From Slackia faecicanis (lineage in GTDB: Bacteria > Actinomycetota > Coriobacteriia > Coriobacteriales > Eggerthellaceae): a stretch of DNA of 64,000 nt. A program made the translations under genes and the position numbers. The notes below the pieces were generated by a model. The model saw only the letters and a list, made by a program, of their open reading frames with translations. It was not told where the DNA came from and made no database searches. Each line of letters opens with the position of its first letter. Position 1 is the stretch's first letter. The DNA is taken from contig NZ_QICB01000001.1 of the NCBI RefSeq assembly GCF_003725295.1, forward strand, positions 124,001 through 188,000. The letters are read 5' to 3'. Below, piece by piece: positions 9,794 through 18,525 of the stretch.

Positions 9794-10584
9794 TGGAAGA
9801 GAGCCGTTCGTTCTTTCGCGCGAAGACCCTCTCGTTTCTGGCGATGGTCGTCGTCTTTCTCTTGGTGAATGCGCTTTCCGCCACCTACGTGGGCTTCGAT
9901 TTCATCGACGCGGCGGCCGAGGTGCCGGCGGGCGTGGCGTGGATGGCCGCGGAATTCCTGCCCACCGTCGAATCGCTTTCGAAGCTCGATTCGATCCTTC
10001 CGGCCCTGGCGTCGACCGTGCTCGTGTCGGTGGCGTCGAGCTGCATCGCGGCCGTGTTCGCCTTCGCGTTGGCAGTGCTTGGCAGCCGCACGGTGGGCGT
10101 GGGAAAGGTCGCGGCGTTTCTGGCGCGCGCGGTCGCATCGGTGTTTCGCAACATCCCGGTGGTCGCCTGGGCGCTCATTCTGCTGTTCTCGTTCAAGCAG
10201 AGCGAATTCACCGGTTTCCTGGCGCTGTTCTTGACCACGTTCGGATATCTGACGCGCTGCTTCCTCGAAACGATCGACGAGATGAGCACGGGCCCGATCG
10301 AGGCGCTGCAGGCCGCAGGCGCGACGTATTTCCAGATCTTCGCGCAGGCGGTGCTGCCTATGACGATCGCGTCGGCGATCAGCTGGGTGCTCTATATGGT
10401 GGAGACCAACGTCCGCGACGCGACGCTCGTGGGCATTCTCACCGGCACGGGCATCGGATTCGTTTTCGACATCTATTACAAGAGTTTTCGCTATGACGTC
10501 GCAGGCCTTGCGATCCTCGCGGTCGTCGTGGTGGTCATCGCGTGCGAGATGACGTCGAACTTCGTCAGAAGGAGGATCATATGA
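9793..10584 (+). CDS. phnE: phosphonate ABC transporter permease, first copy
   Basis: An inner-membrane subunit of the PhnCDE importer. 263 residues, about six membrane spans, with the BPD-type coupling motif EALQAAGATYFQIFAQAVLP near residue 170. The ATG uses the last base of the phnC stop (TGATG), so the genes are coupled. Two different PhnE subunits follow each other here, as in many PhnCDE systems, and probably form a heterodimeric channel. Confidence 0.9.
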   Translation: MEESRSFFRAKTLSFLAMVVVFLLVNALSATYVGFDFIDAAAEVPAGVAWMAAEFLPTVESLSKLDSILPALASTVLVSVASSCIAAVFAFALAVLGSRTVGVGKVAAFLARAVASVFRNIPVVAWALILLFSFKQSEFTGFLALFLTTFGYLTRCFLETIDEMSTGPIEALQAAGATYFQIFAQAVLPMTIASAISWVLYMVETNVRDATLVGILTGTGIGFVFDIYYKSFRYDVAGLAILAVVVVVIACEMTSNFVRRRII

Positions 10585-11444
10585 TGCGCAGCGCTTCCGG
10601 CGAGGCGACGTCCCGCGGCGCGCGCCTATCGCGCAAGGGCTCGATCCGCGCCCATGCGACCGAGGAATCCAACGCGGTACTGTGGGCGGTGGTCGTGGTG
10701 CTCGCGGTCGTGAGCGTGTTCACGATGGCGACGATCGATTACGGCAAGGTCGATTTCTTCACGGCATGCAAAGACGCCGTGGGCGACTTCTGGATGATGG
10801 TGTCTTCGCCCGGTCTTGCGGGGCACTTCACGTTCGCCGATGTGATGGAGGGCCTGTTCGTTTCGCTCGCGCTTGCCGCGCTGACCACGTTCATCGGCGC
10901 TGTCATCGCGTTCGTCTTGGGCCTTTTCGCGGCGACGAATCTCTCGAACACGGCGGTGGCGGCCGCGATCAAGGCGGTCATGTCGTTCTTTCGCGCGGTG
11001 CCGACCATTTTATGGGTGCTCGTGTTCTCGGTGGCGATCGGCCTGGGCGCCGAGGCCGCGGTGGCGGGCCTTCTGTTCCATAGCATCGCTTACCTGGTGA
11101 AGGCGTATTCCGAGAGCTTCGAAGAGATCGACCCCGGCGTGCTCGAGGCCCTCAGGGCAAGCGGCGCGCGCTGGTGGCAGATCGTGTTCCAGGCGGTGGT
11201 TCCCGCCAAGACGAGCGAGATCTTGTCGTGGACCTTCATCCGCTTCGAAATCAATTTCGTCAACGCCGTGGCCGTTGGCGCCGTGGCGGGAGCGGGCGGC
11301 ATCGGCTACCAGCTGTTCTTGGCGGGCAGCTTCTACCTGAACATCCACGAGGTGGGCCTGATCTCATATCTGTGCTTGGCCGTCGCGGTGGTTCTCGAGG
11401 TCGCCGCCACCAATCTGCGCAAGCGATACATCGTTCAGCACTAG
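10581..11444 (+). CDS. phnE: phosphonate ABC transporter permease, second copy
   Basis: The partner permease of the importer. 287 residues with a longer polar N-terminus (about 32 residues) before the first span, and the coupling motif EALRASGARWWQIVFQAVVP. Two adjacent ATGs (10581 and 10584) are possible behind GGAGG at 10571-10575; 10581 is listed. It overlaps the first phnE by four bases. It belongs to the same family as the first copy but the sequences differ clearly. Confidence 0.9.
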   Translation: MMRSASGEATSRGARLSRKGSIRAHATEESNAVLWAVVVVLAVVSVFTMATIDYGKVDFFTACKDAVGDFWMMVSSPGLAGHFTFADVMEGLFVSLALAALTTFIGAVIAFVLGLFAATNLSNTAVAAAIKAVMSFFRAVPTILWVLVFSVAIGLGAEAAVAGLLFHSIAYLVKAYSESFEEIDPGVLEALRASGARWWQIVFQAVVPAKTSEILSWTFIRFEINFVNAVAVGAVAGAGGIGYQLFLAGSFYLNIHEVGLISYLCLAVAVVLEVAATNLRKRYIVQH

Positions 11445-11466
11445 AAACGAGAAAGGAAGACGACGC

Positions 11467-11901
11467 ATGAGACGACGGGAAAGGACGCGCATCCTCGTGA
11501 AGGGCGATCCCGGCCTGGCGCGGCGCATCGCGGCCGATATCGAGGCGGCGGCGCATGTCGACATCGTCGAAGCTCCTCGCGAGGAGCTGGTCATGGTGAA
11601 GGTGCGCGAGTCGGCGCGGCGCAGCCTGTTCTACCTGGGCGAGGCGCTCATGACCACCTGCCGCGTCAGCGTGGAGGGCGTTTCGGGGAAGGGCATGGTA
11701 CTCGGCTCCGACCGCGAAGCCGCCTATGCGCTCGCGGTGGTCGACGCCGCCTATGCCGCCCCCGAAGGACGCTTCGACACGGATGCGTACGACAGGATGC
11801 TGGCCGAGCAGGCGCAGGCGATCGAGGCGGCGGCTTCTTTCGAGCGGCGGGCCGTCGCGGCGACGAAGGTCGATTTTTCAACGATGGAGGATGAGCTTTG
11901 A
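11467..11901 (+). CDS. phnG: C-P lyase complex subunit PhnG
   Basis: A small subunit of the PhnGHIJ core complex that, with PhnI, transfers the phosphonate to ATP, displacing adenine. 144 residues, the family's usual size. The segment VKVRESARRSLFYLGEALMT matches the conserved PhnG core, including the glycine-rich KGMVLGSDREAAYALAVVDA stretch. AAGGAAG lies upstream of the ATG. The stop overlaps the TTG start of phnH. Confidence 0.9.
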   Translation: MRRRERTRILVKGDPGLARRIAADIEAAAHVDIVEAPREELVMVKVRESARRSLFYLGEALMTTCRVSVEGVSGKGMVLGSDREAAYALAVVDAAYAAPEGRFDTDAYDRMLAEQAQAIEAAASFERRAVAATKVDFSTMEDEL

Positions 11902-12491
11902 TTTCCAACGATGTCGAAATCCACCGGATGCAGCGGGCGTTTCGAACGGTCATGAACGCGTTCGCTCAGCCGGGCACGATAGCCGAGCTGCGCGACGACG
12001 CCGTCGACGCGGCCGGCGCGCGCGATCCGCTGATGACCCTGGTGCGCTTGTTCGTGGACCAGGCCGTGACGTTTTACTGCTGCGACGACGCGCTTGCCGA
12101 ACGCATCGCCGTCGAGACCAAGGCGCGCCGCGCTTCGCAGTCGGAGGCCCTGTTCGTGGTGGTTCCCGCCGCCGCGTCCGCTTGCGAGGCGGGCGTCGGC
12201 GAGGCGAGCGCGGGGACGCTCGTTTCTCCCGAGAAGGGCGCGACGGTGTTCGTCGAATGCGGCCGCGTGTCTGCGACGCCCGACGAGGGCCTTGCGGGCT
12301 TCGAGGTGCAGGGCCCGGGCGTGCGAGACGTCAACAGGTTCTGGACCGATTCGGACGAATGGGAGCGCGTGCGCGAAGGGCGATGCGACGAGTATCCCCT
12401 GGGCATCGAGATGATCCTCGTGGACGGCGAGGGCCGTCTCGCGGCGGTGCCGCGCAGCTCGTCTGTGACGCGCATGGAAGGGGGCCGCTGA
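11898..12491 (+). CDS. phnH: C-P lyase complex subunit PhnH
   Basis: Structural subunit of the PhnGHIJ complex. 197 residues. Conserved pieces visible are HRMQRAFRTVMNAFAQPG at the N-terminus and YPLGIEMILVDGEG near the C-terminus. The start is a TTG codon, chosen because GGAGG (11886-11890) stands seven bases before it and the frame overlaps phnG by four bases; no ATG fits as well. Confidence 0.9.
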   Translation: MISNDVEIHRMQRAFRTVMNAFAQPGTIAELRDDAVDAAGARDPLMTLVRLFVDQAVTFYCCDDALAERIAVETKARRASQSEALFVVVPAAASACEAGVGEASAGTLVSPEKGATVFVECGRVSATPDEGLAGFEVQGPGVRDVNRFWTDSDEWERVREGRCDEYPLGIEMILVDGEGRLAAVPRSSSVTRMEGGR

Positions 12492-13615
12492 TGGGATACG
12501 TTGCCGTCCGCGGCGGCGGCCGTGCGATCGAAGAGAGCCTGCGCCTGTTCGAACTCGAGCGCGCCTCTTCGGGCGCAAGCGTCGCGCTCGACCGGGTGCA
12601 GGCGTGCTTTCCCGATGCGATCGACCAGGTCATGGGCGAAAGCTCGCTGTATGCGCCGCGCCTGGCCGCGCTTGCGTTCAAGCAGGCGCGCGGGTCGGTG
12701 GAAGAGGCGGTGTTTCTGCTGCGCGCGTTTCGCTCGACGCTCGAGCGAACCAGCGAGACCTGCGTGGTGGATATGGAAGACATGCAGGTGAAACGCCGTA
12801 TCTCGGCGGCGTTCAAGGACGTGCCGGGCGGCCAGGTGCTCGGCGCCACCCGCGATTACAGCCATCGCCTCATCGATTTCTCCCTGGCGGACGAAACCGA
12901 CGGCGACGTGCGCGACGCGGCGGCGCGCCTGCGAAAGCATTTCGCCGAGGCGCCCGACGACGCCCGCTTCGACGGACATCTGCCGAAGGTGCTCGACTAC
13001 CTGCGCGACCAGGGGCTGATCCCCTCGTGCGAAAACGACGACACGCCGCCCGCCGACGTGACCATGGCGTCGCTCGAGTTCCCGTGCGTGCGCTCGGCGC
13101 GCCTTCAGACGCTCGCGCGCGGCATGACCCAGGCGGTCGAGGCATTCGGCTACGCCGCGATCCGCGGCTACGGCCCCGCCCATCCCACCGTCGGCGAGCT
13201 GCGCAGCGGCACGGTGGAGCTCTGCGTCGCCGCCGACGCCTCGGACGACGCCGATCCGCTCGACGCCTTCTATCTGGGCGACATGCGCGTCTGCGAGGTG
13301 GAAAGCGTGTTCGAGGTGGAATCCGACGCGGCCGACGCGTCGGGCGCGGGGCTTTCGTTCGATATCGGCTACGGGCTCGTGATGGGCGACACCGAAACGA
13401 AGGCCGTTGCCATGAGCGTGCTCGACCACTGCCTCGAGCTGGGCGACCCGCGCTATCCCACCCAAGACGAAGAGTTCGTCTTGTACCACGTCGACGGGGT
13501 CGAGGCCCAGGGCTTCATCTCGCATCTGAAACTTCCGCATTACGTGACGTTCCAATCGAAGCTCGACACGGTGCGCACCGCCAGGGAAAGGCAGGCCCAT
13601 GCAGCGTCTGTATAA
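12491..13615 (+). CDS. phnI: C-P lyase complex subunit PhnI
   Basis: Catalytic nucleosidase subunit: with PhnG/H/L it forms alpha-D-ribose 1-methylphosphonate 5-triphosphate from ATP and phosphonate. 374 residues. Conserved motifs include GYVAVRGGGRAI at the N-terminus, LDYLRDQGLIP, GYGPAHPTVGELRSG, and FDIGYGLVMGDTETKAVAMS. It starts on the last base of the phnH stop (TGATG). The N-terminal 'GG..AI' start agrees with family length. Confidence 0.94.
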   Translation: MGYVAVRGGGRAIEESLRLFELERASSGASVALDRVQACFPDAIDQVMGESSLYAPRLAALAFKQARGSVEEAVFLLRAFRSTLERTSETCVVDMEDMQVKRRISAAFKDVPGGQVLGATRDYSHRLIDFSLADETDGDVRDAAARLRKHFAEAPDDARFDGHLPKVLDYLRDQGLIPSCENDDTPPADVTMASLEFPCVRSARLQTLARGMTQAVEAFGYAAIRGYGPAHPTVGELRSGTVELCVAADASDDADPLDAFYLGDMRVCEVESVFEVESDAADASGAGLSFDIGYGLVMGDTETKAVAMSVLDHCLELGDPRYPTQDEEFVLYHVDGVEAQGFISHLKLPHYVTFQSKLDTVRTARERQAHAASV

Positions 13616-14462
13616 TTTCGCCTTCTTCGACGAGGCCTCCAAGCGCGAGATACGCCGCGCGATCGTTAAGGGAATATCGGTTCCCGGCTATCAGGTGCCC
13701 TTCGCTTCGCGCGAGATGCCGATCGGGCGCGGGTGGGGCACGGGCGGATTGCAGGTGACGCTTGCGATCATCGGCGCCGACGACGTGCTCAAGGTGATCG
13801 ACCAGGGATGCGACGAGAGCGTCAACGCGGTCAACATCAAAAAGCTCGTGTGCGCCACCACCGACGTCGAGACGGTCGAAGATACCGCCGCGGCGACGAT
13901 CATCCAGTCGCGCCACCGCATTCCCGAAGAGCCGCTGCGCAGCGACCAGGTGCTCGTCTTACAGGTTCCCACGCCCGAGCCGCTGCGCTCCTTCGAGCCG
14001 AGCGAGGCGAAGACGCGCGCCCTGCATGCCGAGGCCGATTACACGGGGGCTTGGCTCGGGCTGTTCGACCGCATCGTCCGCTTCGGCGAAGGCTCGACGG
14101 GCGCCGACCATCCGTGCCTGGTGAACGGGCGCTATGTGATGGCGCCTTCTCCGATCCCGCGTTTCGACACGACCAAGCTCGACGGCAGCGAGCATCTGAC
14201 GCTTTTCGGCGCCGGACGCGAGAAGAAGATCTACGCCGTGCCGCCGCACACGCGCGTGGCGCCGCTCGATTTCGAGGACAGGCCGTTTCGCGTCGAGGAT
14301 TTCGACGGCCTTTCGTGCCGGCTGTGCGGGGCCTCGGGGGTCTATCTCGACGAGATCGTCGACGAGGCCACGGGCGAAACCGTCCACCAGTGCAACGACA
14401 CGGCATTTTGCGCGAAGCGGCGCGAGCGCGCCGCCGCAGGCGATGAGACGAAGGGGGAATAG
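13599..14462 (+). CDS. phnJ: C-P lyase, radical SAM subunit PhnJ
   Basis: Alpha-D-ribose 1-methylphosphonate 5-phosphate C-P lyase, the enzyme that breaks the carbon-phosphorus bond. 287 residues. The cluster and catalytic cysteines are Cys240, Cys243, Cys265 and Cys271, with the same spacing as the four cysteines of E. coli PhnJ (241/244/266/272). GYQVPFASREMPIGRGWGTGG is the conserved N-terminal region. The start overlaps the end of phnI by 17 bases. Confidence 0.96.
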   Translation: MQRLYNFAFFDEASKREIRRAIVKGISVPGYQVPFASREMPIGRGWGTGGLQVTLAIIGADDVLKVIDQGCDESVNAVNIKKLVCATTDVETVEDTAAATIIQSRHRIPEEPLRSDQVLVLQVPTPEPLRSFEPSEAKTRALHAEADYTGAWLGLFDRIVRFGEGSTGADHPCLVNGRYVMAPSPIPRFDTTKLDGSEHLTLFGAGREKKIYAVPPHTRVAPLDFEDRPFRVEDFDGLSCRLCGASGVYLDEIVDEATGETVHQCNDTAFCAKRRERAAAGDETKGE

Positions 14463-14464
14463 CC

Positions 14465-15343
14465 ATGACGGATATGGAACAGGCCCGACGCGTCGAGGCC
14501 GACGTGGACTCCTGCGACCCCTGCCTGTCGGTGTCGCATCTGTCGCTGCGCTTCGGCGCGGGATGTCCTTCGTGCATGGCGCCCGATGCGGCGCTCGAGC
14601 GCAACGTCTGCCCCGTGTGCGGGACCGTGCACGCCGTGCGCGACGTGAGCTTCGACGTATACCCGGGCGAAATCGTCGGCATCGTGGGCGAGTCGGGTTC
14701 GGGCAAGTCGTCGCTGATGAAGTGCATCTATTTCGACCAGGACGCAAGCGAAGGCGACGTGCGCGCGCTTCCTTTCGACGGCGGCGCGGGCAACATCTTG
14801 GATCTGTCGTCCCAGCATAAGCGCCGCGTGCGCAACACCGTGTTCGGCATGGTGTATCAGAACCCCTACCTGGGGCTTCGCATGGACTTCTCGTCGCTTT
14901 CCAACATCGCCGAGCAGATGATCGCTTCGGGGGAGCGGCGGGTCGACGCCATGTGCGAGCGCGGCTACGAGCTTCTCGGCGAGGTGAACATCCCGGCGCG
15001 GCGCGCCAAAGACGCGCCGGCGCTGTTCTCGGGCGGCATGCAGCAGCGCGTGCAGATCGCCAAGGCGCTTTCGAACAATCCGCCCATCCTTTTGCTCGAC
15101 GAGGTGACGACGGGGCTCGACCTGTCGGTGCAGGCGAGCGTGCTCGATCTGATCTTGCGCATCAGGCGCGATTACGGGGTCGGCATGGTGGTGGTCAGCC
15201 ATGACCTGGGCGTGATCCGCATGCTCGCCGACCGCACGCTCGTCATGCTCGACGGCCGCGTGGTCGAGCGCGGCCTGACCGACCAGATCCTCGAAGACCC
15301 GCAGCATCCCTATACCCAGCAGCTCGTCTACTCCTTGATTTAA
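14465..15343 (+). CDS. phnK: C-P lyase system ABC-type ATPase PhnK with a zinc-ribbon-like insert
   Basis: A soluble ABC ATPase that docks on the PhnGHIJ complex. 292 residues, about 40 longer than E. coli PhnK. Walker A GESGSGKSS, signature FSGGMQQRVQIAKAL, Walker B LLLDEVTTGLD. Residues 34-52 carry CPSC and CPVC pairs (Cys34/37/49/52), a zinc-ribbon pattern inserted between the first strand and the Walker A region, plus a CDPC further N-terminal. The insert is not part of the ATPase core. It starts two bases after phnJ. Confidence 0.92.
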   Translation: MTDMEQARRVEADVDSCDPCLSVSHLSLRFGAGCPSCMAPDAALERNVCPVCGTVHAVRDVSFDVYPGEIVGIVGESGSGKSSLMKCIYFDQDASEGDVRALPFDGGAGNILDLSSQHKRRVRNTVFGMVYQNPYLGLRMDFSSLSNIAEQMIASGERRVDAMCERGYELLGEVNIPARRAKDAPALFSGGMQQRVQIAKALSNNPPILLLDEVTTGLDLSVQASVLDLILRIRRDYGVGMVVVSHDLGVIRMLADRTLVMLDGRVVERGLTDQILEDPQHPYTQQLVYSLI

Positions 15344-15353
15344 CGCTCGGAGT

Positions 15354-15375
15354 GCGCCCGGGGCGTTTCGGGCGC
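15354..15375 (+). other. short hairpin between phnK and phnM
   Basis: GCGCCCG (15354-15360) / CGGGCGC (15369-15375) with no U tract. More likely an mRNA stabiliser or processing site than a terminator. Confidence 0.35.
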
Positions 15376-15404
15376 GCTTCATCGCTTCGAAAGGAAAACG
15401 ATTC

Positions 15405-16754
15405 ATGGTTTCTTCCGATACCTGCTCCATGATCATTCGCGGCGGGGCCGTGGTGTGTCCCGACCGCGTGCTCGAGAACCACGACGTGATCGTGCGCGAC
15501 GGCGCGATCGAGGCCGTCGTTCCCACCTCCGACGCGTCGGCCACGGTGCGCCCCGTGTATTTCGCGGGAGCCGACGACACGGGAACGCCCGGGTTCGACG
15601 TCGATGTGGCCACGGGCTTTCCCGTGGTGGACGCTCGCGGCGCGTATGTGACGCCTGGCATGATCGACATCCATTCCGACTATATCGAAAACATCGCGAG
15701 CCCCCGTCCGAGCGTGGTCATGGACCTGCCCACCTCGCTGTACAAGTGCGACCGCGAGCTGGTCGGCCACGGCATCACGACCATCTTCCACTCCCTGTCG
15801 GTGATGGGCAACGATGAATTCAAGCCCAAGCCGATCCGCCATTTCGAGAACGTGAGCAGGCTTCTGTCGTCGATCGCCGCGATGCGCGCGGGCGAGGAGC
15901 GCGACCATCTGATCCGCCATCGCATGCATCTGCGCATCGAGCTTGATGCAGTGGACCGCTACGACGAGATCGCGGGCTACATCGACCGCGGCGAGGTCGA
16001 TCTGGTCTCGTTCATGGACCATACGCCCGGACAAGGCCAGTACCGCGATCTTCTGGTGTATGCCGAAACCGTGAAGAGCTACCACGACGAGGGCATGAGC
16101 GACGAGCAGGTTGCCCGTGCGGCCAAGGCGCGCATGGAAAGCGACAAGATGGATTTCTGGCAGCTCGAGCGTCTGGCGTCTTCGGCGCATGAGCGCGGCA
16201 TCCGCATCGCTTCGCATGACGACGACTGCCTCGAGAAGCTCGACGTGATGGAAAGGCTCGGCGCGCGCATAAGCGAATTCCCCATCGATATGGAAACGGC
16301 CCTCGAAGCGCGCCGCCGCGGCATGGCGACGCTCGCCGGCGCCCCGAACGTGATGATGGGCCGCAGCCATTCGGGCAATCTGTCGGCGCGCGAGGCCATC
16401 ATGGAAAACGCCATCGAGGTCTTGTGCTCCGATTACTATCCCGCCGCCATGCTGACGGCCGTGTTCTTGCTGAACGAGGAGTGCGGCGTCGATCTTGCCG
16501 ATGCGTTCGCCCTGGTCACGTGCAATCCCGCCCGCGCCGTGGGCCTGGACGGCTCGATCGGTTCGATCGAGCCCGGCAAGAAGGCCGACATCTTGGTCGT
16601 GCGCCGCATCGGATGCGGCGAAGGCGGCGTGATCCCCGTGGTGACGCGCGCCTTCGTCGGCGGCCATTCGGTGTATCGTACGCATTATCCCAGTCAGCCG
16701 TTCGGCTACGGCGTGAAAGCGCCTGTTGCCGCGGGCGAGACGAAGGAGGATTAG
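15405..16754 (+). CDS. phnM: alpha-D-ribose 1-methylphosphonate 5-triphosphate diphosphatase
   Basis: Removes pyrophosphate from the ribosyl phosphonate triphosphate to give the PhnJ substrate. 449 residues, longer than E. coli PhnM (378), with extra sequence near residues 50-75. Amidohydrolase features visible: YVTPGMIDIHSDYIEN with metal-binding residues, HDDDCLEKL, NVMMGRSHSGNLS, and a C-terminal PGKKADILVV. An AAAGGAAAA site precedes the ATG. Next to it, phnL starts directly after the stop. Confidence 0.94.
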   Translation: MVSSDTCSMIIRGGAVVCPDRVLENHDVIVRDGAIEAVVPTSDASATVRPVYFAGADDTGTPGFDVDVATGFPVVDARGAYVTPGMIDIHSDYIENIASPRPSVVMDLPTSLYKCDRELVGHGITTIFHSLSVMGNDEFKPKPIRHFENVSRLLSSIAAMRAGEERDHLIRHRMHLRIELDAVDRYDEIAGYIDRGEVDLVSFMDHTPGQGQYRDLLVYAETVKSYHDEGMSDEQVARAAKARMESDKMDFWQLERLASSAHERGIRIASHDDDCLEKLDVMERLGARISEFPIDMETALEARRRGMATLAGAPNVMMGRSHSGNLSAREAIMENAIEVLCSDYYPAAMLTAVFLLNEECGVDLADAFALVTCNPARAVGLDGSIGSIEPGKKADILVVRRIGCGEGGVIPVVTRAFVGGHSVYRTHYPSQPFGYGVKAPVAAGETKED

Positions 16755-17456
16755 ATGCGCCCCCTTCTTTCCATCCAGGACCTTTCGAAGTCGTTCGTCT
16801 TGCACAACGTGGGGCGCACGGTCACGGGATGCTCCCATATCTCCTTCGACATCATGCCGGGCGAATTCGTCGGCATCACGGGGCGCAGCGGGTCGGGCAA
16901 ATCCACGATCTTGCGCTGCATCTATCGCACCAACCTGCCCGAATCGGGAAGCATCGTCTACGATTCGGCGGCGTTCGGGACGATCGACCTGTGCACGTGC
17001 GACGAGCGTAGGGTCTTGTATCTCAGGAAGAACGAAATCGGCTACGTCTCGCAGTTCCTCGATGCCTTGCCGCGCCAAAGCGCCTACGACATTGTGCTGA
17101 AAAGCGCGCTCGAGACGTTCGGCGTCGAGGAGGCGGAGCATGCACGCGAGCAGACCGAGGCGATGCTGCGCCACTTCAACATCGACGAGAACCATTGGGA
17201 GCTTTTCCCGCGCACGTTCTCGGGCGGCGAGAAGCTGCGCCTCAACATCGCGGCGGCCATGATCAAGCGTCCCCGCCTGCTGCTGCTCGACGAGCCCACC
17301 GCTTCGCTCGACAACGCGTCGAAGCTGAAGGTCCGCGAGCTGATCGAGCAGCTGAAAGGGCAGGGAACCACGATGCTCGGCATCTTCCACGACCTCGAGT
17401 TCATGGAGGGGCTGTGCGACAAGGAATTCAACATGCAGAAAGGCATGATGGCATGA
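16755..17456 (+). CDS. phnL: C-P lyase system ABC-type ATPase PhnL
   Basis: The second soluble ABC ATPase of the C-P lyase machinery. 233 residues. Walker A GRSGSGKST, signature FSGGEKLRLNIAAAM, Walker B LLLDEPTASLD. The ATG follows the phnM stop with no gap. In E. coli PhnL is a partner of PhnK on the core complex. The last four bases overlap the PHP-domain gene. Confidence 0.92.
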   Translation: MRPLLSIQDLSKSFVLHNVGRTVTGCSHISFDIMPGEFVGITGRSGSGKSTILRCIYRTNLPESGSIVYDSAAFGTIDLCTCDERRVLYLRKNEIGYVSQFLDALPRQSAYDIVLKSALETFGVEEAEHAREQTEAMLRHFNIDENHWELFPRTFSGGEKLRLNIAAAMIKRPRLLLLDEPTASLDNASKLKVRELIEQLKGQGTTMLGIFHDLEFMEGLCDKEFNMQKGMMA

Positions 17457-18307
17457 GCGCGCCTACGTTGAGGGATGTTTTGGAGGAGCGCGCGGGCCTT
17501 GAGCCCGGGTGCCCGTTTTCCGCCGACCTGCATGTGCATTCGACCGTTTCGGACGGGTCCGATTCCGCCGCGGCGATTGCGGCCGACGCGGCCGCGCGCG
17601 GTTTGACCCATGTGGCATTGACGAATCACGATACGACGCGTGGGTTCGACGAGGCGGCCGCCGCAGGTGCGCGGGCAGGCGTGCAGGTGGTCGGCGGGGT
17701 GGAAATCAGCGCCTACGACGCGGCTCGCGGCCGCAAGGTGCACGTCGTCGGCCTGGGTCTTCGCGAGGAAAGCCCAGCGGTGGAGGCGCTGTGCGCGCAG
17801 ACCCTCGTCCGCCGCGACGAGAATTCGCGTTGGCAGCTCGACCGCCTGATCGAGGCGGGATTCGCGCCCGACTTGGCGCTTATAGAGAAGCTCGCCGCCG
17901 TATCGGGCGTGCTGTACAAGCAGCACATCATGGCGGGGCTGACCGATGCGCCCTACGGCAGCGACGCCTACGTTTCGTTGTACCGCTCGCTGTTCAAAGG
18001 CGACGGCATCTGCGCGCGCGACATCGTGTACGTGGATGCATGCAACGCGGTTTCGGCGATCGTGGCCGACGGCGGCTTCGCGGTTCTGGCCCACCCGGGC
18101 CAGCTCGACAGCTGGGGTATCGTGCCCGATTTGGTTTCGGCCGGGCTTTCGGGCATCGAGGCGGCCCATCCCGACCACGGCGCCTGCGACGAGCGCCGTG
18201 CGCGCGACGTCGCCGAAGCGCACGGCCTGTTCTGCTCGGCGGGCTCGGATTATCACGGCCGGTTCGGCGCGCCGCCGCATGTGGGGTGCCGCCGCATCGA
18301 GGGCTGA
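17453..18307 (+). CDS. phnPP: phosphoribosyl 1,2-cyclic phosphate 1,2-diphosphodiesterase (PHP domain)
   Basis: Predicted to hydrolyse 5-phosphoribosyl 1,2-cyclic phosphate, the product of PhnJ, in two steps to ribose 5-phosphate and phosphate. 284 residues. PHP-domain metal motifs are visible: DLHVHST (His27, His29), SDGSD, NHDTT, GVEIS, a KVHVVGLG histidine, VLAHPGQ and SDYH. The enzyme class was characterised from an Eggerthella lenta C-P lyase locus, and the position here, overlapping phnL by four bases, is the same kind of context. It replaces PhnP and makes PhnN unnecessary. PHP proteins have varied substrates, so the call relies on context as well as motifs. Confidence 0.88.
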   Translation: MSAPTLRDVLEERAGLEPGCPFSADLHVHSTVSDGSDSAAAIAADAAARGLTHVALTNHDTTRGFDEAAAAGARAGVQVVGGVEISAYDAARGRKVHVVGLGLREESPAVEALCAQTLVRRDENSRWQLDRLIEAGFAPDLALIEKLAAVSGVLYKQHIMAGLTDAPYGSDAYVSLYRSLFKGDGICARDIVYVDACNAVSAIVADGGFAVLAHPGQLDSWGIVPDLVSAGLSGIEAAHPDHGACDERRARDVAEAHGLFCSAGSDYHGRFGAPPHVGCRRIEG

Positions 18308-18427
18308 CGTCCGGCCTTCTCGAAGGCGCTCGGCCGCAAGCGGGTCCGTCGGGCGTCGGCCCGTTTCGGCCGGGCTTGCGGCGCGGCCGCGCGGTTTTTC
18401 GCGCTTCGGATCGCCCCTTAACGCACG

Positions 18428-18492
18428 CGGGCCCGGAATGGCGATCCATTCCGGGCCCGGCATCGAGGGCTCGGCTTATCCGAGCCCTTTTT
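18428..18492 (+). terminator. double hairpin terminator of the phn operon
   Basis: A perfect 14-bp inverted repeat CGGGCCCGGAATGG (18428-18441) / CCATTCCGGGCCCG (18446-18459) is followed by a second stem GGGCTCGG (18467-18474) / CCGAGCCC (18480-18487) and TTTTT. Confidence 0.88.
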
Positions 18493-18525
18493 CGTTGCAC
18501 TGCGAAATCGCAGGCCGTACGGCTC

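Noticed and set aside
15243-17390. A 715-codon minus-strand frame opposite phnM and phnL
   Set aside because: It is the complement of two enzymes with complete motifs and has no ribosome site or family match.
18428-18459. The 14-bp inverted repeat as an insertion-sequence end
   Set aside because: There is no transposase or second copy, and it sits directly before a hairpin plus T5, so it is part of the operon terminator.
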